Positions 25,196 through 35,400 are shown, counted from the stretch's first letter. The stretch: 64,000 bases of DNA from CAYHCE01 sp964355015 (GCA_964355015.1 CAYHCE010000004.1:53851-117850); one strand, 5' to 3'. Numbers and translations: made by a program. Notes: a model not told the origin generated them from the sequence alone.

Positions 25196-26758
25196 TCAGT
25201 GGAGGAAGTGCCTCCGGCCGGTGCAGACCATCGCCAGGTCGAGGTCATCACAGGCCTGGATCGAATCGGTGTCGCGCCTGCTGCCGCCCGGCTGGATCAC
25301 AGCCGTGATGCCATGCTCGGCCGCCAGCCGCACGGTGTCGTCAAAGGGGAAGAAGCCGTCGCTGGCCAGCACGGCTCCGCGGGCGCGCTCCCCGGCGGCC
25401 TCCAGCGCCAGCCGGGCCGATCCGACCCGGTTCATCTGGCCGGCCCCGATTCCGAGGCTCACCCCAGCGGCGGCGACTGTGATCGCGTTGGAGCGCACAT
25501 GGCGCACGAGCCGCCAGGCGAAGCGCAGATCCTCCCATTCGGTCGGGCTGGGGGCGCGCCGGCTCACCACCTGCCACTCCGCCTCCGTGGCGGTCTGGTC
25601 GTCGAGGTCCTGAAGCAGCACGCCGCCGAGCACGCTGCGCAACTGCTGGCGAGGAGCCCGCTCGATCGCCTCGGGGCCGAGCTCGAGCAGGCGCAGGTTG
25701 GCCCTGGCCGCCAGCCGCTCCAGAGCCTCGGGCGCGTAGCCCGGCGCCACGACGCATTCCAGGAACAGGCCGGCCAGGTGCTCCGCTGCCGCGCCGTCCA
25801 CGGGGGTATTGAGCGCCACGATCCCGCCGAAGGCCGAGACACGGTCGGCATCGAGGGCCCTTTGCAGCGCCTCGCCGCAGCCCTCGCCGAGGGCCACGCC
25901 ACAGGGATTGGTGTGTTTCACAACCACGGCGGCAGGCCGGGCCTGCGGTCCGTAGCCGAATTCGCGCACGGTGGCCAGGGCGGCTTCGAGGTCGAGCAGG
26001 TTGTTGTAGCTGAGCTCCTTGCCCTGCAGCTGCAGCGCTCCACCCCAGCCGGCCGAGGCAGCGGCGTACCAGCGGGCGCTCTGATGGGGATTCTCGCCAT
26101 AACGCAGGCTCTGCCGCAGAGGCAGTTCGATCCACAGCGGCGGCTGCTCGGCAGGGGCCTCGCCGTTCGGCGGTTCGAGACGGCCCGCCAGCCAGCTGCT
26201 GATCGCGGTGTCGTAGCCGGCCGTGTGGCGGAAGGCCTCCAGAGCCAGGCGACGGCGCAGCTCCTCGTCGACCGCACCCGACGCCAGGGCCGCCAGGAAG
26301 GCGACGTACTGGCAGGGGCTGGTGAGCACGGACACGTGAGCATGGTTCTTGGCGGCGGCCCGCACCATCGCCGGGCCGCCGATATCGATGGTTTCCACCG
26401 CCGTCTCCCAGGAAACGTCCGGATCGGCCACCGTCTCGCGGAACGGATAGAGGTTCACCACCACCACATCGATGGGCGTGATGGCCTGGGCCTCCAGGTC
26501 GGCACGGTGGGAGGGATCGTCCCGTCGGGCCAGGATGCCACCGTGAATGCGGGGATGCAGGGTCTTCACACGGCCGCCGAGGATTTCGGGCGCTCCGGTG
26601 TGCTCCGCCACGCGGGTCACGGGCAGTCCTGCTGCTGCCAGGGTCGCGGCGGTGCCGCCACTGGAGAGAAGAGAGAAGCCGTGCTGGCGGTGCAGCGCTT
26701 CAGCCAGTGCCACCACGCCCTGCTTATCCGACACACTCAGAAGCGCGGTGGGGGCCAT
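25196..26758 (-). CDS. purH: Bifunctional AICAR formyltransferase / IMP cyclohydrolase
   Basis: Performs the last two steps of IMP synthesis. The N-terminal MGS-like cyclohydrolase domain (1 to about 145) shows LLSVSDKQGVVALAEAL, LLSSGGTAATL and GGRVKTLHPRIHGGIL. The AICARFT domain follows with RYGENPHQ, GKELSYNNLLD, KHTNPCGVALG with its catalytic Lys-His, and SDGFFPFDDTV. The ATG at 26758 gives 520 residues, the family length. The frame is open upstream only as the antisense of the esterase gene. It is divergent from that gene. Confidence 0.96.
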   Translation of the reverse strand: MAPTALLSVSDKQGVVALAEALHRQHGFSLLSSGGTAATLAAAGLPVTRVAEHTGAPEILGGRVKTLHPRIHGGILARRDDPSHRADLEAQAITPIDVVVVNLYPFRETVADPDVSWETAVETIDIGGPAMVRAAAKNHAHVSVLTSPCQYVAFLAALASGAVDEELRRRLALEAFRHTAGYDTAISSWLAGRLEPPNGEAPAEQPPLWIELPLRQSLRYGENPHQSARWYAAASAGWGGALQLQGKELSYNNLLDLEAALATVREFGYGPQARPAAVVVKHTNPCGVALGEGCGEALQRALDADRVSAFGGIVALNTPVDGAAAEHLAGLFLECVVAPGYAPEALERLAARANLRLLELGPEAIERAPRQQLRSVLGGVLLQDLDDQTATEAEWQVVSRRAPSPTEWEDLRFAWRLVRHVRSNAITVAAAGVSLGIGAGQMNRVGSARLALEAAGERARGAVLASDGFFPFDDTVRLAAEHGITAVIQPGGSRRDTDSIQACDDLDLAMVCTGRRHFLH

Positions 26759-26833
26759 GACGATCGCGAAGGCTTGCTCGCCACAACCTACGCAGCGATG
26801 TCCTCCCGCCACCCGTCCCACGCACGTGCCGCC

Positions 26834-27448
26834 ATGCCCGACGATCTGCTCCGCCTCGGCCCATCCGATGCCGACCGCAGGCTGGTCCTTCTGCACGGCT
26901 GGGGAGCCGACGCCGACGACCTTCTCGACCTGGGCCAGGAACTGACCGGTCCGGACACGGCGCTGCTGGCCCTGCGGGCGCCCGATCCCCATCCCTACGG
27001 CGTGGGCCGCCAGTGGTACGACCTGAACCAACCCGAATGGCCCAACGGCCTGCCGGCCGCGCGCCGGTCCCTGCGGCGGCGGCTGGAGGAACTGGGCGAA
27101 AGCCTGCCGTTGCCGCGCACGGTGGTGCTGGGCTTTTCCCAGGGGGCGGCGATGGCCCTGGATGTGGCCGGCGGCCTGCCGATCGCCGGGCTGATCGCGT
27201 GCAGCGGCTACCCCCATCCCGACTGGGAGCCGCGGGCTCCACTGCCCCCGGTGCTGCTCACCCACGGGTCGCAGGATCCGGTGGTGCCGTTCGCGGCCAG
27301 CGAGGAAGTGCTGCGGCGGCTGCAGGCGGCAGGGGGGGAGGCGGAACTTCTGGGCTTCGAGGGGGGGCACAGCATCGATCCGGCCCTCTTCCCCGCCCTG
27401 AGAGCCTTCCTGTTGAAGCAATGGCGCACCCCCGGCGGATCGGCGTGA
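26834..27448 (+). CDS. Alpha/beta-hydrolase, phospholipase/carboxylesterase family
   Basis: A 204-residue serine hydrolase of the carboxylesterase/lysophospholipase (PF02230-like) group. Features are the oxyanion region LVLLHGWGADADD, the nucleophile elbow GFSQGAAM, the acid in THGSQDPVVPF and the catalytic His in GGHSID. No signal peptide is present, so it acts in the cytosol on short acyl esters or lysolipids. An in-frame ATG at 26798 would add 12 residues. Confidence 0.88.
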   Translation: MPDDLLRLGPSDADRRLVLLHGWGADADDLLDLGQELTGPDTALLALRAPDPHPYGVGRQWYDLNQPEWPNGLPAARRSLRRRLEELGESLPLPRTVVLGFSQGAAMALDVAGGLPIAGLIACSGYPHPDWEPRAPLPPVLLTHGSQDPVVPFAASEEVLRRLQAAGGEAELLGFEGGHSIDPALFPALRAFLLKQWRTPGGSA

Positions 27449-27484
27449 TCCAGCGGGGGCAGGGGTCTGGGGGCGGCTGCGGCG

Positions 27485-27856
27485 TCAGACGAAGGCGTAC
27501 TCGTACTCCTCCATTTCCTCCCAGTCGTCGGCACCCGTCGATTCGAGGCCGGCGAAGAGGGTGTCTTCGCCGATCTGGTCGACGATCAGGCGGAGGGAGG
27601 GGAAGAGGAAATGGTTCTCCTCGGCGTACTGCGCGCTGAACAGACCCTTCTCACCCCAGAAGAAACGATCGGTGGTGTGCTCGTTGCGGCGCACGTTCAG
27701 CAGGGCCGGGGCCTCCAGGCCGGACTCCGCGATGTAGCGGCGAGCGGCGGTGACCGGTTTGTGCTGGCCGGTTTCGAGGTTGTGGGTGGGTACGTGCGTG
27801 AGCACGCGCTGACCGGCGAGACGACGACGACTGATCCGCTTGCGCTTCTTGGACAT
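27485..27856 (-). CDS. DUF3155 family protein
   Basis: A 123-residue cyanobacterial protein of unknown function. It begins with a highly basic stretch (SKKRKRISRRRLAGQRVL), then HVPTHNLETGQHKPVTAARR, and ends in an acidic tail (DDWEEMEEYEYAFV). The basic head suggests nucleic-acid or ribosome contact, which is inference. The ATG at 27856 is preceded by GGAG about 10 bases upstream; the frame is open to 27937, but that part is not conserved-looking. Confidence 0.82.
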   Translation of the reverse strand: MSKKRKRISRRRLAGQRVLTHVPTHNLETGQHKPVTAARRYIAESGLEAPALLNVRRNEHTTDRFFWGEKGLFSAQYAEENHFLFPSLRLIVDQIGEDTLFAGLESTGADDWEEMEEYEYAFV

Positions 27857-28271
27857 GGAACCACTCCCGAGGGGGAGATCGAGGGGGATGGGGAAGAGCT
27901 GAGGCGGCCGCAACGGCAGGCCACAACTGGAGGGCACTCCACTGAGGGAGCACGGGGAACGTCCAAACGTCTGTCAACCGGGAGGGAGATTCACGAGGGG
28001 CGCCTGCTACCAGACGACACTCTGAAAGCCACACAGCCGGCGATTCGGTGGCTCGCCCGGGCGAGCCACCGAACAGAAGAGGGACACATCAGCCTCTGCT
28101 GTAGCCTCGTTTGCAGGGAAGTGCAAGCGATGCTCCCGCCAACCTGCCTGGAAGTCCGCTCCCGGACTGCGGAGTATTGGTCGATACTCAAATCTTAAGC
28201 CTTATTCCCTGATTTCGAACACGATCTCCGGAAACTCCTGCCCGGCCTCACCTGACCAGCCTCCACGCCAG
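27857..28271. other. Long intergenic region between divergent genes
   Basis: A 415-base gap between the DUF3155 gene and the histidine kinase gene. It should hold both promoters. It contains a perfect 30-base palindrome (listed separately) and a shorter inverted repeat GAGTAT-TGGTCG-ATACTC at 28172-28189. I see no convincing gene in it. Confidence 0.6.
28044..28073. repeat. Perfect 30-bp palindrome
   Basis: TTCGGTGGCTCGCCC is followed immediately by its exact reverse complement GGGCGAGCCACCGAA with no loop. There is no T-run on either side, so it is not a standard terminator. It lies about 190 bases upstream of the DUF3155 start and about 200 bases upstream of the kinase start. Confidence 0.8.
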
Positions 28272-29378
28272 GTGTCGGAGCGCTTTCTGGCGCTGATGCA
28301 GCACCAGCTCGATCAGTTTTCCGACCGCCGGGACGTCCGCTCTCTGGTGGTGTATCTGGCCCTGCCCCGGGCCGATGGCAAGCCCGGGCTGATCCCCGTG
28401 GGGCACTGGCCCCGCCACGGACGCGCGCTACCACCCGTCGAAGAGGACCGCAGCCTGCAACTGCCCAGCGAGGAGCGGCGCTGGCTGCCCCTGCGCCATG
28501 ACCGCCTGATCCTCGGGGCCCTGCGGGTGGAGACCACCGAGCCGCCATGGCCGGTCACGCTGACCCCCCGGCTCCAGGCCGTGGCCCGTTGCCTCACCGA
28601 AGCGCTCTGCCTCGATCTGGAACAGCAGCGGCTCGCCCGGCAGCTGCAAAGGCAGCAGCAGCAGCTGCGCCTGCTGGTGCACCAGCTGCGCAACCCACTC
28701 GCCGCCCTGCGCACCTTCGGCCAGCTGCTCAGACGAAGGCTGGAGAACGATCCCGACAACCGAGCCCTGGTGGAGGGGCTGCTGGAGGAGGAACGGCAGC
28801 TGAACCGCTACGTGGAAGCGATCGACGGGCTGAGCGACCGGGCCGCGATCGGCGCGGGACCGGTGGATCCCGCCCCGCTGCTGCTGCCGCCCTCCCTCAG
28901 CACGGGCGAGGTCCAGCCCCTGCGGGAACGGCTCGAGCCCCTGCTGCAGCGGGCCTCGGCCACCGCCACCCTGCAGGGCCGCCGCTGGCAGGGCCCTGAC
29001 GCCCTGCCCGATTGGCTCGGGGACAGCGCCGCCGTGGCGGAGATCCTGGCCAACCTGCTGGAGAACGCCTTCCGCTACAGCCCGGACGGCACCACGGTGG
29101 GCTTCCACTGCCAGCCGGCCGCTGCCAGCCCCTGTCTCACGGTCTGGGACGGGGGACCGCCGATCGCCGAAACGGATCGGGAGGCGATCTTCCAGCGCGG
29201 CGTGCGCGGGGCCCAGGCCAGCGGCAAGGCAGGCACCGGCCTGGGCCTCGCTCTGGCCAGGGACCTGGCCCGCAGCTTGGGGGGGGATCTGGCCCTGGTG
29301 ACGCAGCCCCGGCGGATCGACGCCGCACTGCCGGAGCAGGGCAACGCCTTCCGCCTGCGACTGCCGCCGAGCCGCTAG
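28272..29378 (+). CDS. Soluble sensor histidine kinase
   Basis: A 368-residue HisKA/HATPase_c kinase without any transmembrane segment. The N-terminal 100 residues form an unrecognised sensory region, perhaps a degenerate GAF domain. A Gln-rich helix (LARQLQRQQQQLRLL) leads into the H-box HQLRNPLAALRTFGQLL, with the phospho-acceptor His at residue 137. The catalytic domain has the N-box LLENAFRYSPDG, the G1 box WDGGPPI and the G2 box GKAGTGLGLALARDLA. No response regulator lies next to it. Start GTG. It ends overlapping cobS by 4 bases, convergently. Confidence 0.9.
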   Translation: MSERFLALMQHQLDQFSDRRDVRSLVVYLALPRADGKPGLIPVGHWPRHGRALPPVEEDRSLQLPSEERRWLPLRHDRLILGALRVETTEPPWPVTLTPRLQAVARCLTEALCLDLEQQRLARQLQRQQQQLRLLVHQLRNPLAALRTFGQLLRRRLENDPDNRALVEGLLEEERQLNRYVEAIDGLSDRAAIGAGPVDPAPLLLPPSLSTGEVQPLRERLEPLLQRASATATLQGRRWQGPDALPDWLGDSAAVAEILANLLENAFRYSPDGTTVGFHCQPAAASPCLTVWDGGPPIAETDREAIFQRGVRGAQASGKAGTGLGLALARDLARSLGGDLALVTQPRRIDAALPEQGNAFRLRLPPSR

Positions 29379-30148
29379 GGAATGGTGACCAGGGCGATCA
29401 GCCCCAGGGTCAGGCAGTCGACCCACTCGACACAGGCGCCGTAGCTGTCGCCGCTGTGACCGCCGAGACGACGCCCGATCCAGAGGGGGACCGCAACACT
29501 GGGGATCAGCCCCAGGCAGCCCTGCCACGACCAGCCCAGGCCCGCCGACACCAGAGCCAGCGGCAGCAGCAGCAGCAGGGACGGCCGCAGCTCGCGGGGC
29601 AGCCCGAGCCAGTGATGGCGGTGGAAGGCGGCTGTGCCTGCCTCGCGCAGATAGGGAAACCACTGCATCGCCACCAGGGGGGCCATCCGTCCCCACACCG
29701 CCGCCCAGACCAGAGCCAGGGCGACCAGGAGGGGCCCTGGAGCCTGCTCCGCCAGGGTGAGCATGGCCGCGGCGCGCAGCAGCAGCACCAGCAGCAGAGC
29801 CTGGACGCCACTGGCCCCGACCCGGCTGTCCTCCATGGCCTCGAGAGCCCGCTCGCCCGCCGCCAGCCCATCGCCCGTATCCATCACCCCATCGCTGTGG
29901 ATCCCACCCGTCGACCAGACGCCCAGGGCCAGAACAAGGGCCACCAGGGCTGTCGCCGGCAGGACGCCCGCGCCGAGACACCAGAGCAGACCCTGCAAGC
30001 CCCCCAGCACCAGACCGATCCAGGGGGCGAAGCGGGCGATCCTCTCGAAGCGTGGCCTGGGCCAGGGCCAGGCGGGCAGCACCGAGTAGAAGATCCAGGC
30101 GCCGGCCAGGTCCTGCAACCAGGCGGGAGGGGCGGGGGGAGAACTCAC
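29375..30148 (-). CDS. cobS: Adenosylcobinamide-GDP ribazoletransferase (cobalamin synthase)
   Basis: Membrane enzyme that joins adenosylcobinamide-GDP to alpha-ribazole in the last part of (pseudo)cobalamin synthesis. The 257-residue polytopic protein has the CobS patterns FYSVLPAWPWP near the N-terminus, the metal-binding loop GGIHSDGVMDTGDGLA followed by MEDSRVGASGV, and GGHSGDSYGACVEW at the C-terminus. No cobalamin riboswitch is seen upstream. It is divergent from tgt. Confidence 0.94.
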   Translation of the reverse strand: MSSPPAPPAWLQDLAGAWIFYSVLPAWPWPRPRFERIARFAPWIGLVLGGLQGLLWCLGAGVLPATALVALVLALGVWSTGGIHSDGVMDTGDGLAAGERALEAMEDSRVGASGVQALLLVLLLRAAAMLTLAEQAPGPLLVALALVWAAVWGRMAPLVAMQWFPYLREAGTAAFHRHHWLGLPRELRPSLLLLLPLALVSAGLGWSWQGCLGLIPSVAVPLWIGRRLGGHSGDSYGACVEWVDCLTLGLIALVTIP

Positions 30149-30207
30149 GGGGCGGAGAGGAGCCGAACGGCACCACCTAGGTTCGATCCAGAGCTGCCCC
30201 CGCCGCC

Positions 30208-31353
30208 TTGACCCGCTCCGCCGCAGCGGCCGCCCCGTTCGGCTTCGAGCGCACGGCCCACTGTCCGCGGACCCAGGCCCGCTGTGGCCGCTTCCACACC
30301 CCCCACGGAGTTGTCGACACGCCCCGGTTCATGCCGGTGGGCACGGCCGGCACCGTCAAAGGGATCACCGCCAGCCAGCTGGCGGCCACCGGTGCCGTGA
30401 TGGTGCTGGCCAACACATATCACCTGCATCTCCAACCAGGTGAAGGGATCGTGGCCGATGCCGGCGGGCTGCACCGCTTCATGGGCTGGAACGGCCCGCT
30501 GCTCACCGATTCCGGCGGCTTCCAGGTCTTCAGCCTGGGGGCAATCAACACGATCGACGACAACGGCGTGGTGTTCCGCTCCCCCCGGGACGGGTCCGTG
30601 ATCAGCCTCTCGCCGGAGCGCTCCATGGAGATCCAGATGGCGCTGGGCGCCGACGTGGCCATGGCTTTCGACCAGTGCCCCCCCTATCCCGCCACGGAGA
30701 ACGACGTGGAGGAGGCGAACCGCCGCACCCAGATCTGGCTGGAGCGCTGCAGAAGCGTCCACGACCGCGCCGATCAGGCCCTCTTCGGGATCGTGCAAGG
30801 GGGGATCTACCCCCATCTGCGCCAGGCCTCAGCCCGGGCCGTGGCAGCCATGGACCTGCCCGGCATCGCCATCGGTGGAGTCAGCGTGGGGGAGCCGGTG
30901 GAGGAAATGCACCGCATCGTGCGTCAGGTAGCCCCCCTCCTGCCGGCGGACCGGCCCCGCTACCTGATGGGGGTGGGCAGCCTGCGGGAGATGGCCCTGG
31001 CCGTGGCCCAGGGCATCGATCTGTTCGACTGCGTCCTGCCCACCCGCCTCGGACGCCATGGCACGGCGCTGGTGGGGGGCGAGCGCTGGAACCTGCGCAA
31101 CGCCCGCTTCCGCCACGACCACACCCCTCTCGATCCCAGCTGCCCCTGCCCGGCCTGCGCCCACCACAGCCGCGCCTACCTGCATCACCTGTTCCGAAGC
31201 GAGGAAATGCTCGGCCGGACCCTGCTCAGCCTGCACAACCTCACCCATCTGATCCGCTTCACCACGGCGATGGCGACCGCCATTCAGGACGGCTGCTTTG
31301 CAGAGGATTTCACTCCCTGGGAGCCCAGCTCCCCGGCCGCACACACGTGGTAG
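30208..31353 (+). CDS. tgt: tRNA-guanine (queuine/preQ1) transglycosylase
   Basis: Exchanges guanine-34 for preQ1 in tRNAs with GUN anticodons, a step of queuosine synthesis. The 381-residue protein carries the TIM-barrel motifs FMPVGTAGTVKG, LANTYHL, the LTDSGGFQVFSL loop with the general Asp, and GGVSVGEP. The zinc site is CPCPACAHHSRAYLHHLF with three Cys and a His. The predicted start is a TTG near the promoter; an alternative lies slightly downstream. psbK follows 34 bases after the stop. Confidence 0.95.
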   Translation: MTRSAAAAAPFGFERTAHCPRTQARCGRFHTPHGVVDTPRFMPVGTAGTVKGITASQLAATGAVMVLANTYHLHLQPGEGIVADAGGLHRFMGWNGPLLTDSGGFQVFSLGAINTIDDNGVVFRSPRDGSVISLSPERSMEIQMALGADVAMAFDQCPPYPATENDVEEANRRTQIWLERCRSVHDRADQALFGIVQGGIYPHLRQASARAVAAMDLPGIAIGGVSVGEPVEEMHRIVRQVAPLLPADRPRYLMGVGSLREMALAVAQGIDLFDCVLPTRLGRHGTALVGGERWNLRNARFRHDHTPLDPSCPCPACAHHSRAYLHHLFRSEEMLGRTLLSLHNLTHLIRFTTAMATAIQDGCFAEDFTPWEPSSPAAHTW

Positions 31354-31387
31354 CGTCCAGCCCATATCACGATCTCGCCGCTCAGGG

Positions 31388-31540
31388 ATGGTTCTCTCCA
31401 CACTGATTGCCGCCACCTCTCTGGCCGAGCTTCCCGAGGCCTATCGGGCCTTCGGTCCCTTGGTGGACATCCTGCCGATCATCCCCCTCTTCTTCCTGCT
31501 GCTGGCTTTCGTCTGGCAGGCTTCGGTCGGCTTCCGCTGA
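31388..31540 (+). CDS. psbK: Photosystem II protein PsbK
   Basis: One-span photosystem II core subunit made as a precursor. The ATG at 31388 gives 50 residues. The mature part LPEAYRAFGPLVDILPIIPL followed by FFLLLAFVWQASVGFR matches PsbK closely, with the invariant W-Q-A-x-V-G-F-R end. The first 12-13 residues are the cleaved leader. An upstream in-frame start exists but is the end of tgt in another frame. Confidence 0.96.
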   Translation: MVLSTLIAATSLAELPEAYRAFGPLVDILPIIPLFFLLLAFVWQASVGFR

Positions 31541-31553
31541 ATTCCGCCGGCCT

Positions 31554-31572
31554 GAACGGAGCCGAGCCGTTC
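31554..31572. terminator. Stem-loop between psbK and the WecG-type gene
   Basis: GAACGG / CCGTTC inverted repeat with a 7-base loop, directly between two convergent genes and touching the stop codon of the minus-strand gene. It has no long T-run, so this is a weak terminator call. Confidence 0.35.
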
Positions 31573-32316
31573 TCAGCGCCGAGGCGAGCCCTGCCGCAGC
31601 ACAGCCCTGGCGAAGGCAGGCAGTGAGAGCATCCGACGCCACCGCATCGGCTCCTGGATCAACCGGAACAGCCATTCGATCTGCAGAGCTCCCATCCAGC
31701 CGGGGGCTCTTTTCTTCGTGCCCGCCCAGACATCGAAGCTGCCTCCCACCCCCATCCAGAGACCGGTGCGGCCCTGATGCAGGCGCTGGATCCAGATCTC
31801 CTGGCGGGGCACCCCCAGGGCGGCCAGCACCAGATCCGGCCGTGACGCCAGCAGCTCCTGCTCCAGGCCGGGCCAGGCCTGGTCGCTCTGATAGCCATGG
31901 GCGGCCAGCACCAGGATCAGATCCGGCAGGCGCTGCAGCAGGCGCTCCCGCAGCGTGGCCATCACCGCCGGGCTCCCCCCCACAAGCGCCACCCGCCAGC
32001 CCACCGCCGCCGCATGGGTCAGGAGGCGGTCGGCCAGTTCGATCCCGGGGCTGCGGCGCACCCGGTACCCTTGCCGGCCCAGGGCCCAGACCACCCCGGC
32101 GCCATCGGGGATCACCAGTTCGGCGCCGGCGATCACGGCGCCCAGGGCCGGATCCTGGCGGGCCGCCATCGTCATCTCGGCATTGAGGGTGACGATCTGG
32201 CCACCCCCTCCCTCCTGCAAGGCCAGGGCCGCCTGGAAGACATCGGGGCAGACGTTCACCGGTATCCCCAGCACCTCGGTGCGCAGGCCTGTCCAGGGCC
32301 CTGATTCCGTCGCCAT
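31573..32316 (-). CDS. WecG/TagA/CpsF family glycosyltransferase
   Basis: GT26 enzyme (247 aa) of the kind that adds the second sugar, often a ManNAc(A), to a polyprenyl-PP-HexNAc made by a WecA/TagO enzyme. Motifs are GIPVNVCPDVFQAAL, TLNAEMTMAAR, IPDGAGVVWA, VALVGGSPAVM, VLAALGVPRQEIWI and GVGGSFDVWAGTKKRAP. No membrane helix is obvious, as usual for this peripheral family. The ATG at 32316 is chosen because family similarity begins there; the open frame upstream is antisense to the GH15-like gene. A possible partner is the WecA/MraY-type enzyme at 14.7 kb. Confidence 0.92.
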   Translation of the reverse strand: MATESGPWTGLRTEVLGIPVNVCPDVFQAALALQEGGGGQIVTLNAEMTMAARQDPALGAVIAGAELVIPDGAGVVWALGRQGYRVRRSPGIELADRLLTHAAAVGWRVALVGGSPAVMATLRERLLQRLPDLILVLAAHGYQSDQAWPGLEQELLASRPDLVLAALGVPRQEIWIQRLHQGRTGLWMGVGGSFDVWAGTKKRAPGWMGALQIEWLFRLIQEPMRWRRMLSLPAFARAVLRQGSPRR

Positions 32317-32412
32317 CGCTGCCAAGGGCCCGTTCGGCCGCAGGGGAGAATCTAGGGACAGTACCGACGCGGACGGCGGCGGACCCCAAGCAACGCCGGT
32401 ATCTGGGCAGCA

Positions 32413-35400
32413 ATGACGGAAGGCAGGAGCACCGAAACGCCACCGACGGGACCCTCCACGGCCGGAAGGCCAGCGAAAGGCACACACCTCTCCGAACTGT
32501 CGGCACCCGAGCAGCTGGGCCCCAGAGCGCTGGGGGGGGAGGAGGCCCGGAGCCTGCTGCTCCAGCTGGACAGCCGGATCGAGCAGGTGGTGCTGGCCCG
32601 CCAGCATCCGATCACCGGTCTGCTGCCGGCCAGCACCGCCCACACGGTGCACGGCAACTACGGCGACGCCTGGGTGCGGGACTGCGTCTATTCGATCCAG
32701 TGCGTCTGGGGCCTTTCCCGGGCCCACCGGCGCCTGAGCGGTCCCTCGGCCCGGGTGTATGAGCTGGAGCAGCGCGTGCTGCAGCTGATGCGCGGCCTGC
32801 TCACCGCGATGCTGCGCCAGGCGCCCAGAGTGGAGCGGTTCAAGCTCAGCCTCGATCGGCTTGACGCGATCCACGCCAAGTTCGACACCGCCAGCGGCGA
32901 CCCCGTGGTGCCGGACGATGGCTGGGGCCACCTTCAGCTCGACGCCACCGCCCTCTACCTGCTCCAGCTCGCCCAGCTCACCCGGGCCGGCCTTGTGGTG
33001 GTGCAGAGCCGGCATGAGCGCGATTTCCTCCAGAATCTCGTCTATTACGTCGCCCGTGCCTACCGGGTGGCCGATTACGGCATCTGGGAACGAGGTGACA
33101 AGGGCAACCACGGCGAACCGGAGCGGAACGCCAGTTCGATCGGTCTGGTCAAGGCCGCGCTGGAGGCGCTCGAAGGGCTGGACCTCTACGGCCCCCACGG
33201 CGACGGCTGCTGCCGCCTTCACATCCCCCACGACGCCATCGTGCGGCTGCGGCGTGCCCTGCAGGCGCTGCTGCCGCGGGAATCCTCCAGCAAGGAGGTG
33301 GACAGCGCCTGCCTCTCGGTGATCGGCTACCCCGCCTGGGCGCTGGAGAACCCCCAGCTTGTGGAGCGCACCCGCGCCAAGATCCGGAACGAGCTGGGCG
33401 GCGCCTACGGCTACAAGCGCTTCCGCCGCGACGGTCACCAGACCCTGGTGGAGGACCACACCCGGCTCCATTACGAGCGGGAGGAACTGGCCCAGTTCGA
33501 GGGAATCGAGTGCGAGTGGCCGCTCTTCCTCGCCTACGAGCTGGTGACGGCCTGCTGCGAAGGCCGCTGGGCCGAGGCCTGGCGCTGGCGCCGGCGCCTG
33601 GAAGCGGTGAGCGTGACCGTGGACGGAGTGCTGCTCCTGCCGGAGCTCTACCTGGTGCCGGAGGAGGCGATCGCGGCGGAGCGGCGCCAGCCCGGCAGCC
33701 AGGCCCGCGTCGCCAACCCGAACGTGCCTCTCCTCTGGACCCAGAGCCTCACCTGGCTGGGGGATCTGCTGCTGCACGGCCTGCTCACACCGGAGGACAT
33801 CGACCCCTGCGGTCGCCGCCTGCCCGCTCCACTCGGTGCCGAGCGGGTGCTGGTCGCCCTGGCTCCGGCCACGGCCGCGATCGCGGCGGCGCTGGAGGCG
33901 GCCGGGCTGCCGGTGAGCCCGGAGCACGGCCCGGTCCGGATCGCCAGCTCGGAGGATCTGGCCCGCCGGATGGCCCTGGTGGGAGCCAACGCACGGCTGG
34001 GACTGAGCGGCCATCCACCGGTGCGGATGGAGACGATGGCCACCGCCCGCCTCTACCGCTGTGCCGGCACCGCCGCCGGCGAGGCGATCGCCTTCCTGCC
34101 GGCGGTGCTGGAAGAGGGCACCTTCTACCTGGCGGACGACCCGGAGCAGCTGGCCGACACCGTGATCAGCGAGCTGCGGCTGTTGCAGCGCCACTGGCGC
34201 GGCCCGGGTCAGCCCCTGCTGGTGATCCCCCTGGCCGCAGGCCCGTTCCAGCGGGATCCAGCCGCCCTGATCCGCCTGGGCAAGGCCCTGCAGACCGGTC
34301 TGGTGGAAGGGGTACCGGTGCGGCTGGACCGGCTGGAGGCCTTCACCGACCAGACCTGCTGGGTGGATCTGCCGCCCCTCGCCAGCGGGGCCCCGCTGGC
34401 TGCGTCCCTGCCGGCACCGGTTCTGCAGAGCAGCACCAGCCAGCAGCCCCTCACCATCCAGCAGGAGCAGGAGCTGGAGGACATCCCCATCCCCGATCTG
34501 GCGGAACGGCTGTGGCGCAGCACCTCCCTGCCGGAACAGGCCGAGGTGCTGGAGCAGCTGGTGCGGCGCCTGGGCCAGAGCGCCATCCTGCAGGGACCTT
34601 CCAGCACAGGGCCGGTCAAGCTGCGGGCGCTGGTGGAGGAGATCTACCGCCGCGGCCTGGCCGAGGCCGACTGGAACGTGGTGCGCCGCTGCGCGGGCGT
34701 GATGCAGCTGGTGCATCCCCAGCTGGAGGATGCCCTCACCGACCTGCTGGTGCAGCAGAAGCAGGTGGTGGTGGGCCGCAACTACACCCACGAGTCGCTG
34801 ATCACCCAGCCCCAGGGCAGCGCCATGATCGGGGCGATGATCCGCCGCTTCAGCGGCGAGGATGGTCGCGAGTGGATGCTGCAGCAGGAACTGCTGCTCG
34901 CCTTCGACGGCCTGGCCCGGCTGGAGCCGGCCCTGCTCAGCGGCAGCCTCACCCTCCAGCTGGGCCAGCTGCTGCTGCTTCTCACCGGCGAGCTGGCAGC
35001 GGAACGGGATCTCACACCCGACGACGCCTTCGAGGCCCTCTGCAGTCTGGCCCCCCACGCCATCCGGCGGCGGCTGCGGGCGGTGCTGGCGGATGTGGAC
35101 CACGCCCGCCAGGCTCTGCGCCGCAAGGAGCAGCTCCACCTCAGCGGACGGGTGCGCTGGGAAGTGCCCGATCCGCTCGACGATCTGCCCCGGGGCAGCG
35201 GCTGCGGCTGGATGCAGCAGCGGCAGCGCCTCGGCGCCCTGCAGCGCGTCCCGCGCGACTTCTACGCCGGTATCTGGGAACTTCTGCACCACTGCCGCGG
35301 CCTGGTGATCGGCGACAAGCTGGAGCGGCGCAACCGGCTGGAGAGCGAGCCGCTCCTGTCGGAGAAGACCCCGGGCGAACGCAACTTCGCCGCCCTGGTG

